Shown here one piece after another: positions 43,976 to 57,063 of a DNA stretch of 64,000 nucleotides. The translations under genes were made by a program, and so were the position numbers. The notes beneath the pieces are model-generated. The model worked only from the letters and a program-made list of their open reading frames with translations. It was not told where the DNA came from and made no database searches. The DNA comes from Portunus trituberculatus (lineage: Eukaryota; Arthropoda; Malacostraca; Decapoda; Portunidae), in contig NC_059268.1 in assembly GCF_017591435.1 (NCBI RefSeq), positions 3,884,481 to 3,948,480 of the forward strand, given 5' to 3'. Every line of letters begins with the position of its first letter. Position 1 is the stretch's first letter.

Positions 43976-44955
43976 TATTCTATTTCTACAGATAAATTCA
44001 CCATTGGATGATTATGACATGTTCTTCTTCTTCATCTCTATCTCCTAATCTCCTAACTAAATGCTTCTAAATAAGAGTGAACCCATAAAGGCTTATGATC
44101 TTGATGAGCCCCATTCTATTGTCCTATGAAACTGCTTCTATGCTTATACTTTTATGTTTGGTCAAACCTTTTGATTTCTACAAACATCCACATTCATTCT
44201 TGCTGGATTTAATCTATTCATGTGAGTGATGAGAACTCAGTCCTTCAAACTAATGATCAAAGAGTATTAATTAATTTATATATTTTACTTCCTGTGCTTT
44301 GAGTCTCCTCACTGAATTGCTAAATGTCTATCTGCTTGCAGTCTTCCATCCATCTGATCAGTGAAAGATTTAATTTGGATAATCCAATGGTGATCATCAG
44401 ATTTTAATCACTGAACCTTAAACATCCTCTCAGAAGATTTTCAGTGAAACCTGTGCTGCTGCCAAAGACTCAGCAATTATTCATTAATCACAAAAGTCCT
44501 AGTCAGTCAGGAAATATCTTCATGCTGCAGTCCCTCTTTGTTGTCCGAGAGAAGTCCCTCTATTTATGGGACTGCTTAACAGAGTAAAACAAATAAACAT
44601 GACACTGATGAATTAATAGATTTCAGTACCTGACATCAATTTTAAGTTACATGCTGTTACTTTCTACAGTAGGACCCTAGTTTACATTGCAATGCCTAAC
44701 TACACACACCACTTCTGCAGTGCTTTCTAACAGCCCATTAAATGTAAATGAATCAATAGGAAAAAATACTGTTCCAAATTAGGGTTCACTAATTCAGAGC
44801 AACAAAGCATACATACCTACAAAACTTATAGCGTAGTAAAATCCAGATACTGGACATAAGTCTACTTTAACTGCTTTGCCTGAGAAATACTGGATTCTTA
44901 TATGCCTGAAAGTACTTGACAGAATCCTGACTTGTTGGAAGATAGCACTTCAACC
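43976..44955. other. Intron; no gene seen
   Basis: Unique-looking AT-rich sequence on both strands without exon-like segments or known repeats. Confidence 0.5.
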
Positions 44956-45216
44956 TGACAACTGGTGGCATAGTGGATAAGGTGGTGAGCATGGGATCGG
45001 ACAGATGTCCATGTGTAGGTTTGAATCCCACCACATGCCACTTTGAAGCTATGCCATTTGTCGAGTGGTTTTAAGTTACCTACATGTCACTATGATACCT
45101 AGGTTCTAAATGGTTATACCAAAGATGTGCTTGGGTGGTGATATGGGCCCTAATATGGGTATCGCTATAGATAAAATTGCCTACAGCCACTAATGGGTGG
45201 AAGCTTAACAGCACTT
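44956..45216 (+). mobile_element. tRNA-derived SINE, second type
   Basis: The head TGGCATAGTGGATAAGGTGG (A-box-like) and GGTTTGAATCCCACCA (B-box-like, near 45018) are spaced as in a tRNA gene. The body continues to the hairpin at 45217. It differs from the tRNA-Val SINEs at 57-59 kb. There is no acceptor-stem pairing as a real tRNA gene needs. Confidence 0.6.
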
Positions 45217-45270
45217 CCCACATATACTCTTCAAGTATGTGTACAGGCATACTTGAAGAGTATATGTGGG
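45217..45270. repeat. Perfect 23-bp inverted repeat with 8-base loop
   Basis: CCCACATATACTCTTCAAGT + ATG (45217-45239) pairs exactly with 45248-45270; loop TGTACAGG. It abuts the SINE at 44956-45216. Confidence 0.95.
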
Positions 45271-45639
45271 TCTATCTCTACACCCCAGAGAGACCATTCA
45301 CATATTTCAAAGATGACCTCTTTGGGCATTAGGGAAAATATGTGACTGTCTGTTAACACACTTGGTCACACAAACAGTTCACTTAGAGATGTTCCCACAC
45401 TAGATGAGAGCTTATTAATCTATACCTTGATAATAAGAGCACACCTCATTGGATTAAATCTGACAATGGTACTCTTGAACTCAAGAATACAATGGCAGTG
45501 TCGCATAGTGCAACTTCAAATCCATAAGGAAGTGTCGCATAGTGGAACTTCAAATCTATAACCACTATAGATACAGAAAGAAATCTATATCAAGAGGAGA
45601 GCCCCCAAGCAGTAATAGGTATATAAGTAATACATTACC
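45271..45639. other. Intron; short tandem duplication
   Basis: Contains a ~40-bp imperfect tandem unit (GTGTCGCATAGTG...AACTTCAAATC) at about 45498-45560. No gene seen. Confidence 0.6.
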
Positions 45640-48600
45640 AAAACAATAATTTGCTCCCAGCGAGGTCTAACAGCACGTGGGGTGCTGTGAACCTTCCATT
45701 AAAGCTAGTTGTGATCTATTGAATGTTTCTCTTTTGTGTATCACAACTCAAGAGGGGAGTCATAGCCTGCTCTCTAAAGACAACTCTCCTTCCTCACACA
45801 TGCACTTACCATACACACACCCTTTACTTATAATTTAAAATAAAAAAATGGTGACTCCATACCCAGCCTTGGAGTCCCCTTCTGGGGAGGGGACCAATAA
45901 TGTCCCCAGGTCAGACTCCTCTCTTGATAGCAATCCCGAATGTCTTGACACCTCCCTCAACTTTTTCTGCATTAACTTCTGCAACACTTGCAGTCTTAGA
46001 TATAATTTTCAACCTGTGGAACACCACCTCTCCTCTAATAAACCTCAACTTCTTTTCCTCACCAAAACACAGCTGTCTGAGGCAATTGACAGAAGCCCTC
46101 CTACTTTCTCTATCCTCATTTTCGCTCCAAAGCTGGATATTGCATCTATGTGCGCAACAACTTGAATTGCTCTCGTGTCCACGCCTTCAAATCTTCCAAA
46201 TTTCCACCATCTGGCTTTGACTCAATAGTCATTCTCTAAGTAAATCTATCTGTGCTGTCTATCTCTCTCCTAACTCTTCTGACTACAGTAAATACTTTGA
46301 CTATTCAACTTCCAAAGTGGAACACATTCTGTCCCTCTACCCTTTCGCAGAGATTTCCATTCTTGGAGATTTCAATGTTCACCACAAGCTTTTGGCTGTC
46401 CTTTCCCTTCACTGACCATCCTGGAGAACTAACTTTCAACTTTGCTATTCTCCATAACCTAGAGCAACTGGAGCAACACCCTACTCGTATTCCTGACTGT
46501 CATGAAGACACATCCAACATTCTTGATCTCTTCCTCACCTCTAATCCTTCTGCTTATGCTTTCACCCAATCATCTCCATTGGGCTCATCCAATCACAATC
46601 TCATTTCAATATCTTGTCCAATTTCTCCAATCTATCTGCAGGATCCCCAAAATGGAGGTGCCTCTGGCGTTTTGCCTCTGCCAGTTGGAGGGACCTGAGG
46701 AGGTATTATACTGATTTTCCCTGGAATGATTACTGTTTCCATGTCAGAAACCTATCTCTAAGTGCTGAACACATAACAGAGGTGATAGTGTCTGGCATGG
46801 ATGTATACATTCCTCACTCTTTTTCTCAACCTAACCTTCTAAACCTGTTCTCGTGCTATACATGATAAAGAGGTTGCCCACAAAAGATACTTGAGCCTTC
46901 CATCACCTGAATCTCACACACTTTATATTTTTGCCCGGAATCATGCCACATCTGTTCTTCAACTTGCCAAACACTCTTTCATAAATAGAAAAATGTCAAA
47001 ATCTTCCAAACTCAAACTCCCCTCGAGAGCCAAAAACATCTCCAATAACTTTACTTCTTCATCTTTCCCTCTTTTATTTCATCCTGATGGCACCACTGCC
47101 ATCTCATTTGTCTCTAAGGCTGAACTCTTTTCTCAAACCTTTGCTAATAACTCCACCTCAGATGATTCTGGGCTTGTCCCTCCCTCTCCTCCTCCCTCTA
47201 ACTATTTCAGAGGCTTATAGACCTGTTGGAGTCCCTCCTGTTGTTCTAAAAAACTGTGCTTCCATGGTTGCACCTTGCTCAGCCAAACTCTTTCAAGTAT
47301 GCTGACCGACTTCTACCTTTCCTTCTTGCTGGAAGTTTGCCTACACTCAGCCTGTTCCTAAAAAAAGGTAACTATTCTAATCTTTCAGACTACCATCCTA
47401 TAGCTTTAATCTATTGCTTGTCTAAAGTTTTTAATCTATCTTCAAAGAGGATGATTCTTAAATATCTTCTATCTAATTGCCAGTATGGCTTCCGTCAAGA
47501 TCACTCTACGGGTGATCTTCTGACGTTACTTACTGAGTCTTGGTCATCCTCTTTTAAAGATTTTGGTGAAACTTTTGCTGTCGCATTAGACATATCAAAA
47601 GCTTCTGACAGAGTCTGGCACAAAGCTTTGATTCCATAACTGTCCTCTTACGGTTTCTATCCTTTTCTCTGCAACTTTATCTCAAGTTTCCTTTCCGACC
47701 ATTCTGTTACTGTTGTGGTAAACAGCCACTGTTCTTCTCCTAAATCTATTAATAGTGGTATTCCTCATGATTTGTCCTGTCACCCATTCTCTTTCTATTA
47801 TTCATTAATGATCTTTTTAACCAAACTTCTTGAAATATCCCACCATCCTACATCTTTCCACGTCCATTCAGAGACGTCCAACCATACAGCAAGTTAACAG
47901 ATCATGCAGGGAAGCCACAGAACGCCTGACTTCTGATCTTTCTAAGATTTCCAATTGGGGCAGAGCAAATACAGTAGTTTTCAATGCCCCAAAAGCTCAA
48001 TTCCTCCATCTATCAACTTGACACAACCTTCCAGACAACTATCCCCTCTTCTTCAATGACACTCAACTGTCTCCCTCTTCTACACTGGATATCCTCGGTC
48101 TGTCTTTTACCTATAATCTTAACTGGAAACATTACATCTCATCTCTTGCTAAAACAGCTTCTATGAAGACAGGCATTCTGAGGCGTCTCCGCCAGTTTTT
48201 CTCGCCCCTCCAACTGCTTACTCTGTACAAGGGCCTTATCCGTCCTTGTATGGAGTACTCTTCGCATATTTGGGGGGATTCCACTCATACAGTTTTATTA
48301 AATAGGGTGGAATAAAAAAACTTTTCATCTCATCAACTTTCCTCCTCTGACTGACTGTCTTCAGCCTCTTTTTCACCGTTGAAATGTTGGATCTCTTTCT
48401 ATCTTCTGCTATTTTCATGCTAACTGTTCTACTGATCTTGCTAACTGCATGCCTCCCATCATCCTGCAGCCTTGCTGCACAAGGCTTTCTTCTTCCTTTC
48501 ATCCACATTCTGTCCAACTCTTTAATGCAAAAGTTAACCAGTACTCTCAATCATTCATACCTTTCACTGGTAAACTCTGGAATTCCCTACCTGCTTCTGT

Positions 48601-48748
48601 ATTTCTACCTTCTTACAACTTGACTTCTTTTTAAGAGGGAGGTGTCAAGACATTTGCTCCCTAATTTTGGCTAACACTTTTGTTCCTTCTAGAGAACCAG
48701 CACCCAAGTGGGAATTTTCTTTTTATCCTTTGGCTGTCCCTCTCTTAC

Positions 48749-48776
<28 letters not shown>
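45640..48776 (+). mobile_element. Jockey-like LINE J3 (about 3.1 kb, degraded)
   Basis: 5' region ACAATAATTTGCTCCCAGCG...GTGAACCTTCCATTAAAGCT is shared with J2; the 3' end AGAACCAGCACCCAAGTGGG plus a 28-base A tract (48749-48776). It has more internal gaps than J1/J2 (for example about 47010-47040 and 47205-47225). Confidence 0.9.
45848..48634 (+). pseudogene. LINE J ORFs, heavily degraded (copy J3)
   Basis: Starts at the ATG at 45848, matching the J2 5' frame. EN pieces: QLLFLTKTQLSEA, FPFLEISMFTT (GDFN destroyed), SPLGSSNHNLIS. RT pieces: SDYHPIALIYCLSKVF, CQYGFRQDHSTGDLL, VALDISKASDRVWHKALIP (F to S in the AFD box), SGIPHDLSCHPFSF in place of the PQGS box. Many shifts and small deletions, so the oldest-looking of the three J copies. 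Confidence 0.85.
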
Positions 48777-48784
<8 letters not shown>

Positions 48785-49877
48785 TGGTTGGTCCATTACT
48801 ACATAAAACTGATTTGACCCTCTTGCACCGTGCTCTGAGGATATGATAATATAAAGGATTAGTTCGGATTGAAGGTTGGGAGATTTAGCCTTTTGTAATG
48901 ACACCTCCCTGATGCAATCTTGATTATGGTTTCTTCTTGTGGTCTGATCTGTTCATTTCTTTCCCCTTCAAATTCCAACCTGGTGCATAGTACTCTTAAT
49001 AATTGAAAATCAGGTCTAACCTAGGCCATTCAAAATTAATAATGCATCCAGTGATGCATTTGTATAATCTTGATAGTAAATGTTCAATGAACAGTAGCAA
49101 GCTTTGGATAAAGACACCCAGAATTAAACACAATACTAATGAAAATAAGTGATGCCTTTCACTATTCATAGAAACACTTATTCTTAATCACAGTCTCAGT
49201 TTATCATTACCTATGAATATTTTCTATGGACTTATTAATACATTCAACACTTCACAATTCTCTCACACTGCCCAGCAGATGCTTAGAAAACTTATGTAGT
49301 GAAGTAAATGCTTGACATTAATGTCTGAAGTTGAAATAACACCACTTTACTTTTGGTTAATCTTCCACTAACTTGATAAACAGAAAGATGGGCAAACAGA
49401 CATGATAACATCTGGACATCCTGTCACTTTTACCATTCAGCAACATTACAACTTATAGTTTGTGGGTTATCACTGCCTTTGTAAATATCCCTACTGAATG
49501 TTGCTACATCTTCATTGCTTTGTTCATAACAATATATTTTCAAATAATGAACTTGTGACAAATATCATTGTAGATGAAAGTAATCTTCCTTAATACTTAT
49601 AGCCTTCCTGAAGTTTGCTGACTGCAAGATGCACGGATGCATCTCAAAGATGACATGTTGAGTTTTTAAATTTTGAAGAAATGTGGTTCTAAGAATATTT
49701 AACCTCATTAAATGTCTGACAGTGTTGAAAATATTAAAGAAAGACAGAAGAAGGATTGACAACACTGTTAGTTTAACCAATTCAATTTTTGCTGTAGTGA
49801 CACTGGGGATCTTTATCTTAAATATGGTCAAAGGTTATATAATATAATTATGTAATCCAGAAAAAGAAAACACTCAC
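48777..49877. other. Intron of the attractin-like gene
   Basis: AT-rich, no recognised repeat or exon. Confidence 0.6.
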
Positions 49878-50078
49878 CTGAACACAGCCAGGAGAGGATC
49901 ATAGATGCTGTCACCATCAAAGACATACAAGTGATCCCACGAGCACTCTGTGGCAAAGTGATCCATGTGGAGGCGGATGGAGGCATTGACTTGGCCAGAG
50001 TCTATCAGCCATGTGCACTGAGTGTCTGTAGAGTAGTTTCCTGACCCATCAGTTATCACACTTGAATTTGACGTTAAT
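49878..50078 (-). CDS. ATRN: Attractin-like gene, exon 1 of those seen: N-terminal half of the CUB domain
   Basis: 201 bases: 1 + 66 codons + 2; acceptor CTTTCCTGGCAG, donor GTGAGT. The peptide includes VITDGSGNYSTDTQCTWLID, VNASIRLHMDHFATECSWDH and LYVFDGDSIYDPLLAVF. The TDGxGNY...CTWLI and HFATECSWDHLYVxDGDSIY strings are diagnostic of the attractin CUB domain (calcium-binding type, with D and acidic residues). N-glycosylation sites NYS and NAS are likely. The exon begins mid-codon, so at least one upstream exon with the signal peptide lies to the right and was not found. Confidence 0.96.
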
Positions 50079-50174
50079 CTGCCAGGAAAGGAAAAGAAAA
50101 AAAATCATGCTAACTAAATGTTATGCCATTTCATCAGAATATTCTTCCACTGGTTCTAAATTTTCTTAATCTGT

Positions 50175-50176
<2 letters not shown>

Positions 50177-50261
<85 letters not shown>

Positions 50262-50265
50262 AGAT
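50177..50265. repeat. (AG)n microsatellite
   Basis: About 41 AG units, then AAGAGAGATC and a T run. Confidence 0.95.
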
Positions 50266-50275
50266 CTTTTTTTTT

Positions 50276-50541
50276 TTTTGCACTTAAGCAGTGTACCACC
50301 ATATGTGGCTGAATGGAGACAACGTTCCTCTCTCCGAGGACAGTGATGCAGAACAAGAAAACAACAGAAACCATGGACGTAGAATTGATGGGCCTTGGGT
50401 TTTTGGTCTTAAACAAGGCTCAGACTGTCGGTATTTTTGGGTGGAATGGCGTGACCGCAACACTATAATCCCTATTGAAAGGGAGTGTGTATATGGTTCG
50501 GTGATTCATTCAGATGAGTGGCCATCTTATAGCAATTAAAT
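50276..50541 (+). pseudogene. Merlin (IS1595/ISXO2-like) transposase fragment
   Basis: Open reading with DGPWVFGLKQGSDCRYFWVE, WRDRNTIIPIERECVYGSV and IHSDEWPSYSN. The GPWVFG, RDRxTLxPxI and HSDEWxxY motifs are those of the DDE ISXO2-like/Merlin transposase, with the second catalytic Asp in SDEW. The region with the first Asp and the zinc-ribbon N-terminus are missing, as is the C-terminus. A eukaryotic transposon remnant in intergenic or intron DNA, not evidence of bacterial contamination. Confidence 0.75.
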
Positions 50542-50579
50542 GCCATGGGCAACCAGCATTTTATAGCAACATTTTATGG

Positions 50580-51358
50580 ATCCAGTGCCAAGAGCACACA
50601 ACCTAAGAACCGAAAATGAAGAATTAAAAGTCCAAATAGCATATTACAAGAAATTGATGGAAGAAGAACTCGGTAAAGCCGAGAAAAAAAAAAGAGAAGC
50701 TAAAAGAACTAGTAAACAAAGAAGAAGAAAGAGTACAAGACGTGATTAAAAAAGAAGTACAAGCATGGAGAATCCAAGATAAGAAAGACAAGGAATCATT
50801 TCAAGAAGTATTTCAAGAACAGTTAAAAGAAAGAGATGAAAATATGACAAGCAAAATGATAGGAGTCCTCAAGAAAAAAGAAAATTCAGTAAGAGAAATT
50901 GCAGAAAAAAAAGAAGAGTAATTATTTTTGGACTGAAAGAAAAAATGTTAAATATAGACCAAGAAGGAAAAAGACGAAATGAAATCAGTAAAAGACCTAC
51001 TAAAACATCTGAATGACGAGGATAGACAGAACTTAGAAGAGGAAGTAGAAGAAATCCATAGAATGGGACCATATCAAGAAGGAACAGTGAGACCAATTAA
51101 GATATTACTAAAATCACAAGCAGCAGCAGAAGTACTATATAGAAAAACAAAACTCAGAGAAACAGAAGGTTGCAAAGATATATATATATATAGAAAAATA
51201 GAAACGAGGAGGAAAGGAAGAGACACAATGAACTGGTGGCAGAAGCAAGAGAAAAAATAATGAAAGGTCAGAGGAGGAGAAGAAGGCATTTTTTGGAGAA
51301 TTATAGGAGACAGGATAAGGAAATGGTATATAAAAGAGAAAGAAGAGAAAAATGGAGC
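50580..51358 (+). pseudogene. LINE A ORF1 (copy A4), coiled coil and RNA-binding-like domain, broken
   Basis: A first segment reads NLRTENEELKVQIAYYKKLM (heptad-like coiled coil); a middle highly charged stretch has EAWRIQDKKDKESFQEVF and KERDENMTSKMIGVLKKKEN; then RVIIFGLKEKMLNIDQEGK and EIHRMGPYQEGTVRPIKI, a fold-like start seen in LINE ORF1 RNA-binding domains. Frames shift at A-runs near 50690, 50750, 50910 and 51190. Established knowledge: LINE ORF1p packages the RNA. Confidence 0.55.
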
Positions 51359-51396
51359 AAGTTTAACTAAAATGATAAGAACAAGAGATTAAAATG

Positions 51397-54200
51397 ATGT
51401 ATACAAACATAGATGGGATTTTATCTAGTAAATTAGAATTAAGAGATTACATAAAGAAAGAAGAACCAGATATTGTATGCCTGGTGGAAACAAAGTTAAA
51501 TGAGGCAATAAAATAGACATAGATAAAAGGTATAATATATGGAGGAGAGACAGAGTGGGTAAAGGAGGAGGAGGAGTCATGATGATGTTAAGGAAGGAGA
51601 TAGTGGTAAATCAAGTGGAGTTTGGGAAGGAAAATCAGAAATACTGTATGTTAAGATGCATATTAATAAAAAGGAGTTAACAATCATTGGAACATATGTG
51701 CCACCAAAACAAACTCATGGACTAACCAAGAATATAGAGACATGATAGATGACACAATAAGGAGTCTTACAAGAATCATTAAGGAAAGGAGAAAAGTGAT
51801 ATTGGTAGGAGATTTCAACTGTAAGGAGGTAGACTGGGAAAATTATGAAAGTGGTATGGGGAAGATGCCTGGGAGATAGATTCCTGAACCTAATGATAGA
51901 TAATTTGATGGTCCAAAGAGTAAAGGAAAACACAAGATTCAGAGGAAACGATGAGCCGGCAAGATTAGACCTAGTTTTACAAGGGATATACCAATTAACG
52001 ATGATATAAGATACAAGTGCCCATTGGGAAAGAGTGACCATGTAATATTAGAAATGGATATAGAAGAAGGAAAGGAAGATAGAGATGAATCATACAAAGG
52101 AGACCGATTAAATTACAGAAAGGCTGATATTGAGAATCTCAAGAACTATTTTAAAACGTAAACTGGGAGGAGATGGAAAACTCATTAACGGTTCAAGAGA
52201 AATATAACTTATTTTTGGAAATATACAAAACTGGGGTCAGGGAATATGTTCCGAAATATAGACCTAAAGAAGAAGGAAAGAAAGATTGGTTTAATGCAAG
52301 ATGTGCTAGGGCAAAGGAGAAACGAGATGGAGCATGGAAAAGGTGGAGAAGAAACAGAAATCCAGAAAATAAGGAAAACTTCAAAACAGCAAGAAATGAA
52401 TATGCTAAGGTGAGAAAGGAAGAAGAAAAGAACTATGAAAAGGACATTGTCGAAAAATGTAAGGAACAACCAAAATTGTTCTACAGATTCATAAATGGAA
52501 AAATAAGACAAAAAGAAACAATAGAAAGGTTAAAAGGAGAAAACGGAATGGTGGAAGACCCAAAAGTATGGCAGAACTGTTAAATAGTAAATTTCATGAG
52601 GTCTTTACTAAGGAATCCAAATTTGAAAGACCACAGGGTAATAGAGAGACTGTCTATATGAAAGAGATTAAAGTAACCAAGCTTGAAATAAAAAGTTGAT
52701 GACGGAATTGGATGAGGAAAAGGCAATGGGACCGGATGAAGTCTCAGGCAGAATACTGAAAGAATGTAGGGAAGAACTAGCAAGTCCAATATACAACATC
52801 ATAAAATGCTCAATAGAAAATGGAACAGTGCCAGTGGAGTGGAAAAGAGCTGAGGTGGTTCCCATATATAAGAGCGGAAGGAAGGAAGAACCTTTAAATT
52901 ACAGACCGGTATCACTAACTAGTGTAATATGCAAGATGTGTGAAAAAGTAATAAAGAAGCAATGGATTGAGTTTCTTGAAGACAACAAAATATTATCAAA
53001 TAGCCAATTTGGTTTTAGAAAAGGTCGGTCATGTGTGACAAATTTATTGAGTTTCTACTCTAGAATAGTTGATAAAGTACAAGAGAGAGAGGATGGGTTG
53101 ACTGTATTTATTTAGATCTAAAAAGGCTTTTGATAAAGTGCCACATGAAAGATTACTATGGAAGTTAGAGGAGAAGGGTGGCTTAAAAGGAAGCACATTG
53201 AGATGGATGAAGAATTACTTAAGGGGAGAGAAATAAGGACGATAGTTAAAGATATGAAGTCCAAGTGGAGAACAGTAGACAGCGGAGTGCCACAGGGTCA
53301 GTATTGGCACCAATACTTTTTCTCGTATATATAAATGACATGCCAGAGGAGTGAACAGCTACATAAATCTGTTTGCGGACGATGCGAAACTGTGCAGAGT
53401 CATTAAACAAAAAGAGGATTGTGAAATACTACAGGAAGACTTAAACAAGATCTGGAAATGGAGCAAAAAATGGGAGATGGAATTCAATGTGGACAAAAGC
53501 CATGTCATGGAAATGGGAAAAAGTGAAAGACGACCAGTGGGAATCTATAAGATGGGAGATGGAGTAGAACTAGAAAAAGTAAAAAAGGAAAAGGACTTGG
53601 GAGTGACAATGGAAGAAAATAATCAACCGGTAAGCCATATTGATAGAATTTTCAGAGAGACGTATAATTTGCTAAGGAATATTGGAGTAGCATTTCACTA
53701 TATGGACAAGGAAATGATGAAGAAATTGATAAGTACTAAAATAAGACCTAGATTGGAATATGCAGGAGTTGTGTGGACTCCCCATAAAAAGAAACACATA
53801 AGAAAATTAGAGACTACAAAAAATGGCTACAAGAATGGTTCCAGAATTTAAAGGGATGACATATGAGGAGAGACTAAAGGCAATGGATCTACCAACCTTG
53901 GAGCAGAGAAGAGAGAGAGGGGATCTGATACAAGTTTATAAATTGATTAACGGAATGGATGAAGTGGATAATGAGAAACTGATCCTGAGAGAAGAATATG
54001 ACTTTAGAAGCACAAGATCGCATAGTAAGAAACTAAGGAAGGGACGATGTCTGAGAGATGTTAAAAAATTTAGTTTCCCGCAAAGATGTGTTGAGACATG
54101 GAACAGTTTGAGTGAGGAAGTGGTGTCAGCAAAGAGTGTACATAGTCTTAAAGAAAAATTGGATAAGTGTAGATATGGAGACGGGACCACACGACATTAA
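51397..54200 (+). pseudogene. LINE A ORF2 (copy A4), frame-broken
   Basis: The same domains as A2 in the same order: EN (VGDFNCKEVDW near 51820), linker 52173-52583 open (GVREYVPKYRPKEEGKKDWF), RT 52696-53115 open (LNYRPVSLTSVICKMCEKVI, NSQFGFRKGRSCVTNLLSFY), then 53351-53851 (LFADDAKLC) and 53823-54200. It shares five one-base homopolymer contractions with A2 and has several of its own near 53095, 53120, 53225, 53295 and 53348. Confidence 0.87.
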
Positions 54201-54469
54201 AGCCCAGGCCCTGTAAAACTACAACTAGGTAAATACACACACATGCATCCCAAGCCATCCACAAGACATACACATCCATGGTACAAAAGTTATTGTACCA
54301 TGCACACATCCATCCTAGTACACACAGAAGGGTGGCCTAAAGGGAAGCACATTGAGATGGATGGAAAATTATTTGAGGGGGGAAAAAATGAGAACAGTAG
54401 TTAAAGAAGTCTAATTGAAGAGCAGTAGAAAGCTGAGTGCCACAGGGGTCAGTATTGGCACCAATACTT

Positions 54470-55520
<1,051 letters not shown>

Positions 55521-55579
55521 CCCAGGCCCTGTAAAACTACAACTTGGTAAATATACACACACACACACACACACACACA

Positions 55580-57060
55580 TTTAAGAGAATGCAGGAGCAA
55601 TTGGCAGAAAAAGTTTGTGAAGTAATTGATGCCTCATTAAGGGAAGGCGTAGTGCCCCAAGACTGGAAAAGAGCTAACATTGTCCCAATCTATAAATCAG
55701 GTAACAAGAGAGACCCATTGAACTATAGACCAGTGTCACTTACAAGTGTGGTAGCTAAGATGTGTGAGAGGGTGGTGAAGACTAGATGGACAGACTTCTT
55801 GGAGAAAAATGACATACTTTGTGAGTGTCAATTTGGTTTTAGGAAAGGGCGTTCATGCACGACAAACCTGATATGTTACTATTCGAGGGTGATAGATGTA
55901 ATACAGGAAAGAGATGGTTGGGCTGATGGAATATATCTGGATTTAAAAAAGGCCTTTGATAAGGTACCACACCAGAGACTGATCTGGAAACTTGAAATGG
56001 TAGGAGGAGTGCATGGCAGTTTACTAAAATGGATGGAAGACTTTTGGTAGGAAGAGAAATGAGAACAATAATTAAGGACAGACCATCAGAATGGGGATTG
56101 GTGGAGAGTGGAGTTCCACAGGGATCAGTGTTGGCACCAGTAATGTTCGCAGTCTACATAAATGACATGGTGGATGGGGTGTCCAGTTATGTGAGCCTAT
56201 TTGCAGACGATGCAAAATTGTTACGAAAAGTGAGATGTGACAAAGATTGCGAACTACTCCAGGAAGACTTGGACAGAATATGGAAATGGAGCTGTACATG
56301 GCAAATGGAGTTCAACACGACAAAATGCAAGAAAATAGAGTTTGGCAAGAGTGAAAGAAGAATCAGGAGTATGTACAAGATAGGAAATGAAGACATAAAA
56401 CCAGTCATGAAGAAAAAGACCTTGGGGTGACAATTACCAATGACCTATCGCCAGAGAGACATATAAACAAAATAATTGGAGAAGTATTGAACTTATTGAG
56501 GAACATAAGAGTGGCGTTCGTATATCTAGATGAAGAAATGATGAAGAAAATAATTACTGCAATGATAAGACCGAGGCTTGAATATGCAACAATACAGTGG
56601 GCTCGAACTTAAAGAAACACATAAGGAAACTAGAGAAAGTACAGAGGGCTGCAACGAAAATGGTGCCTGACTTAAGAGATTTGACTTATGAAGACAGACT
56701 GAAAAGAATGCAACTTCCAACCCTGGAAAACAGAAGAGAAAGGGGAGACCTGATAGCAATATACAGAGTGATGATTGGCATGGAAAAATGGATAGGGAAG
56801 ATCTGTGTATGTGGAATGGAAGAATGTCGAGAGGGCATGGGAAAACTAAAATGGCCACTTATAGGAGAGATGTGAAAAATATAGCTTCCTCATAGAAGGG
56901 TGGAAGCATGGAATAGTTTAGACGTGGAAGTGGTCAACGCAAGGAATATTCATGATTTTAAGAAAAAGCTGGACATTAATAGATATGGAGACGGGACAAC
57001 ACGAGCATAGCTCTTTTCCCGTATGTTACAATTAGGTAAATACAATTAGGTAAATACACA
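55580..57060 (+). mobile_element. LINE family A-related copy A6 (distinct subfamily, 5'-truncated)
   Basis: Begins immediately after the CA repeat at the A5 end. The tail is AATTAGGTAAATACAATTAGGTAAATAC rather than AACTAGG..., supporting a separate subfamily. A tRNA-derived SINE starts directly after its CACACAC. Confidence 0.85.
55583..57000 (+). pseudogene. LINE A6 reverse transcriptase
   Basis: RT fragments: VVPQDWKRANIVPIYKSGNK, DPLNYRPVSLTSVVAKMCER, ECQFGFRKGRSCTTNLICYY, YLDLKKAFDKVPHQRLIWKL (55580-56050), then ESGVPQGSVLAPVMFAVYIN and LFADDAKLL (56029-56430), then YLDEEMMKKIITAMIRPRLE (56427-56612) and KMVPDLRDLTYEDRLKRMQL (56597-56875). Shifts near 56045, 56430, 56610 and 56870. The EN domain is missing. 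Confidence 0.85.
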
Positions 57061-57063
57061 CAC

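Larger units (their letters stand above)
50570..54240 (+). mobile_element. LINE family A copy A4 (longest 5' end, about 3.7 kb)
   Basis: It includes an ORF1 region (from about 50580) absent from A2, and ends AACTAGGTAAATACACACACA. From 50990 on it matches A2 almost base for base. Confidence 0.9.

Noticed and set aside
50291..50539. Bacterial IS contamination
   Set aside because: The ISXO2-like fragment fits the eukaryotic Merlin superfamily and lies between animal-type microsatellite and LINE sequence.
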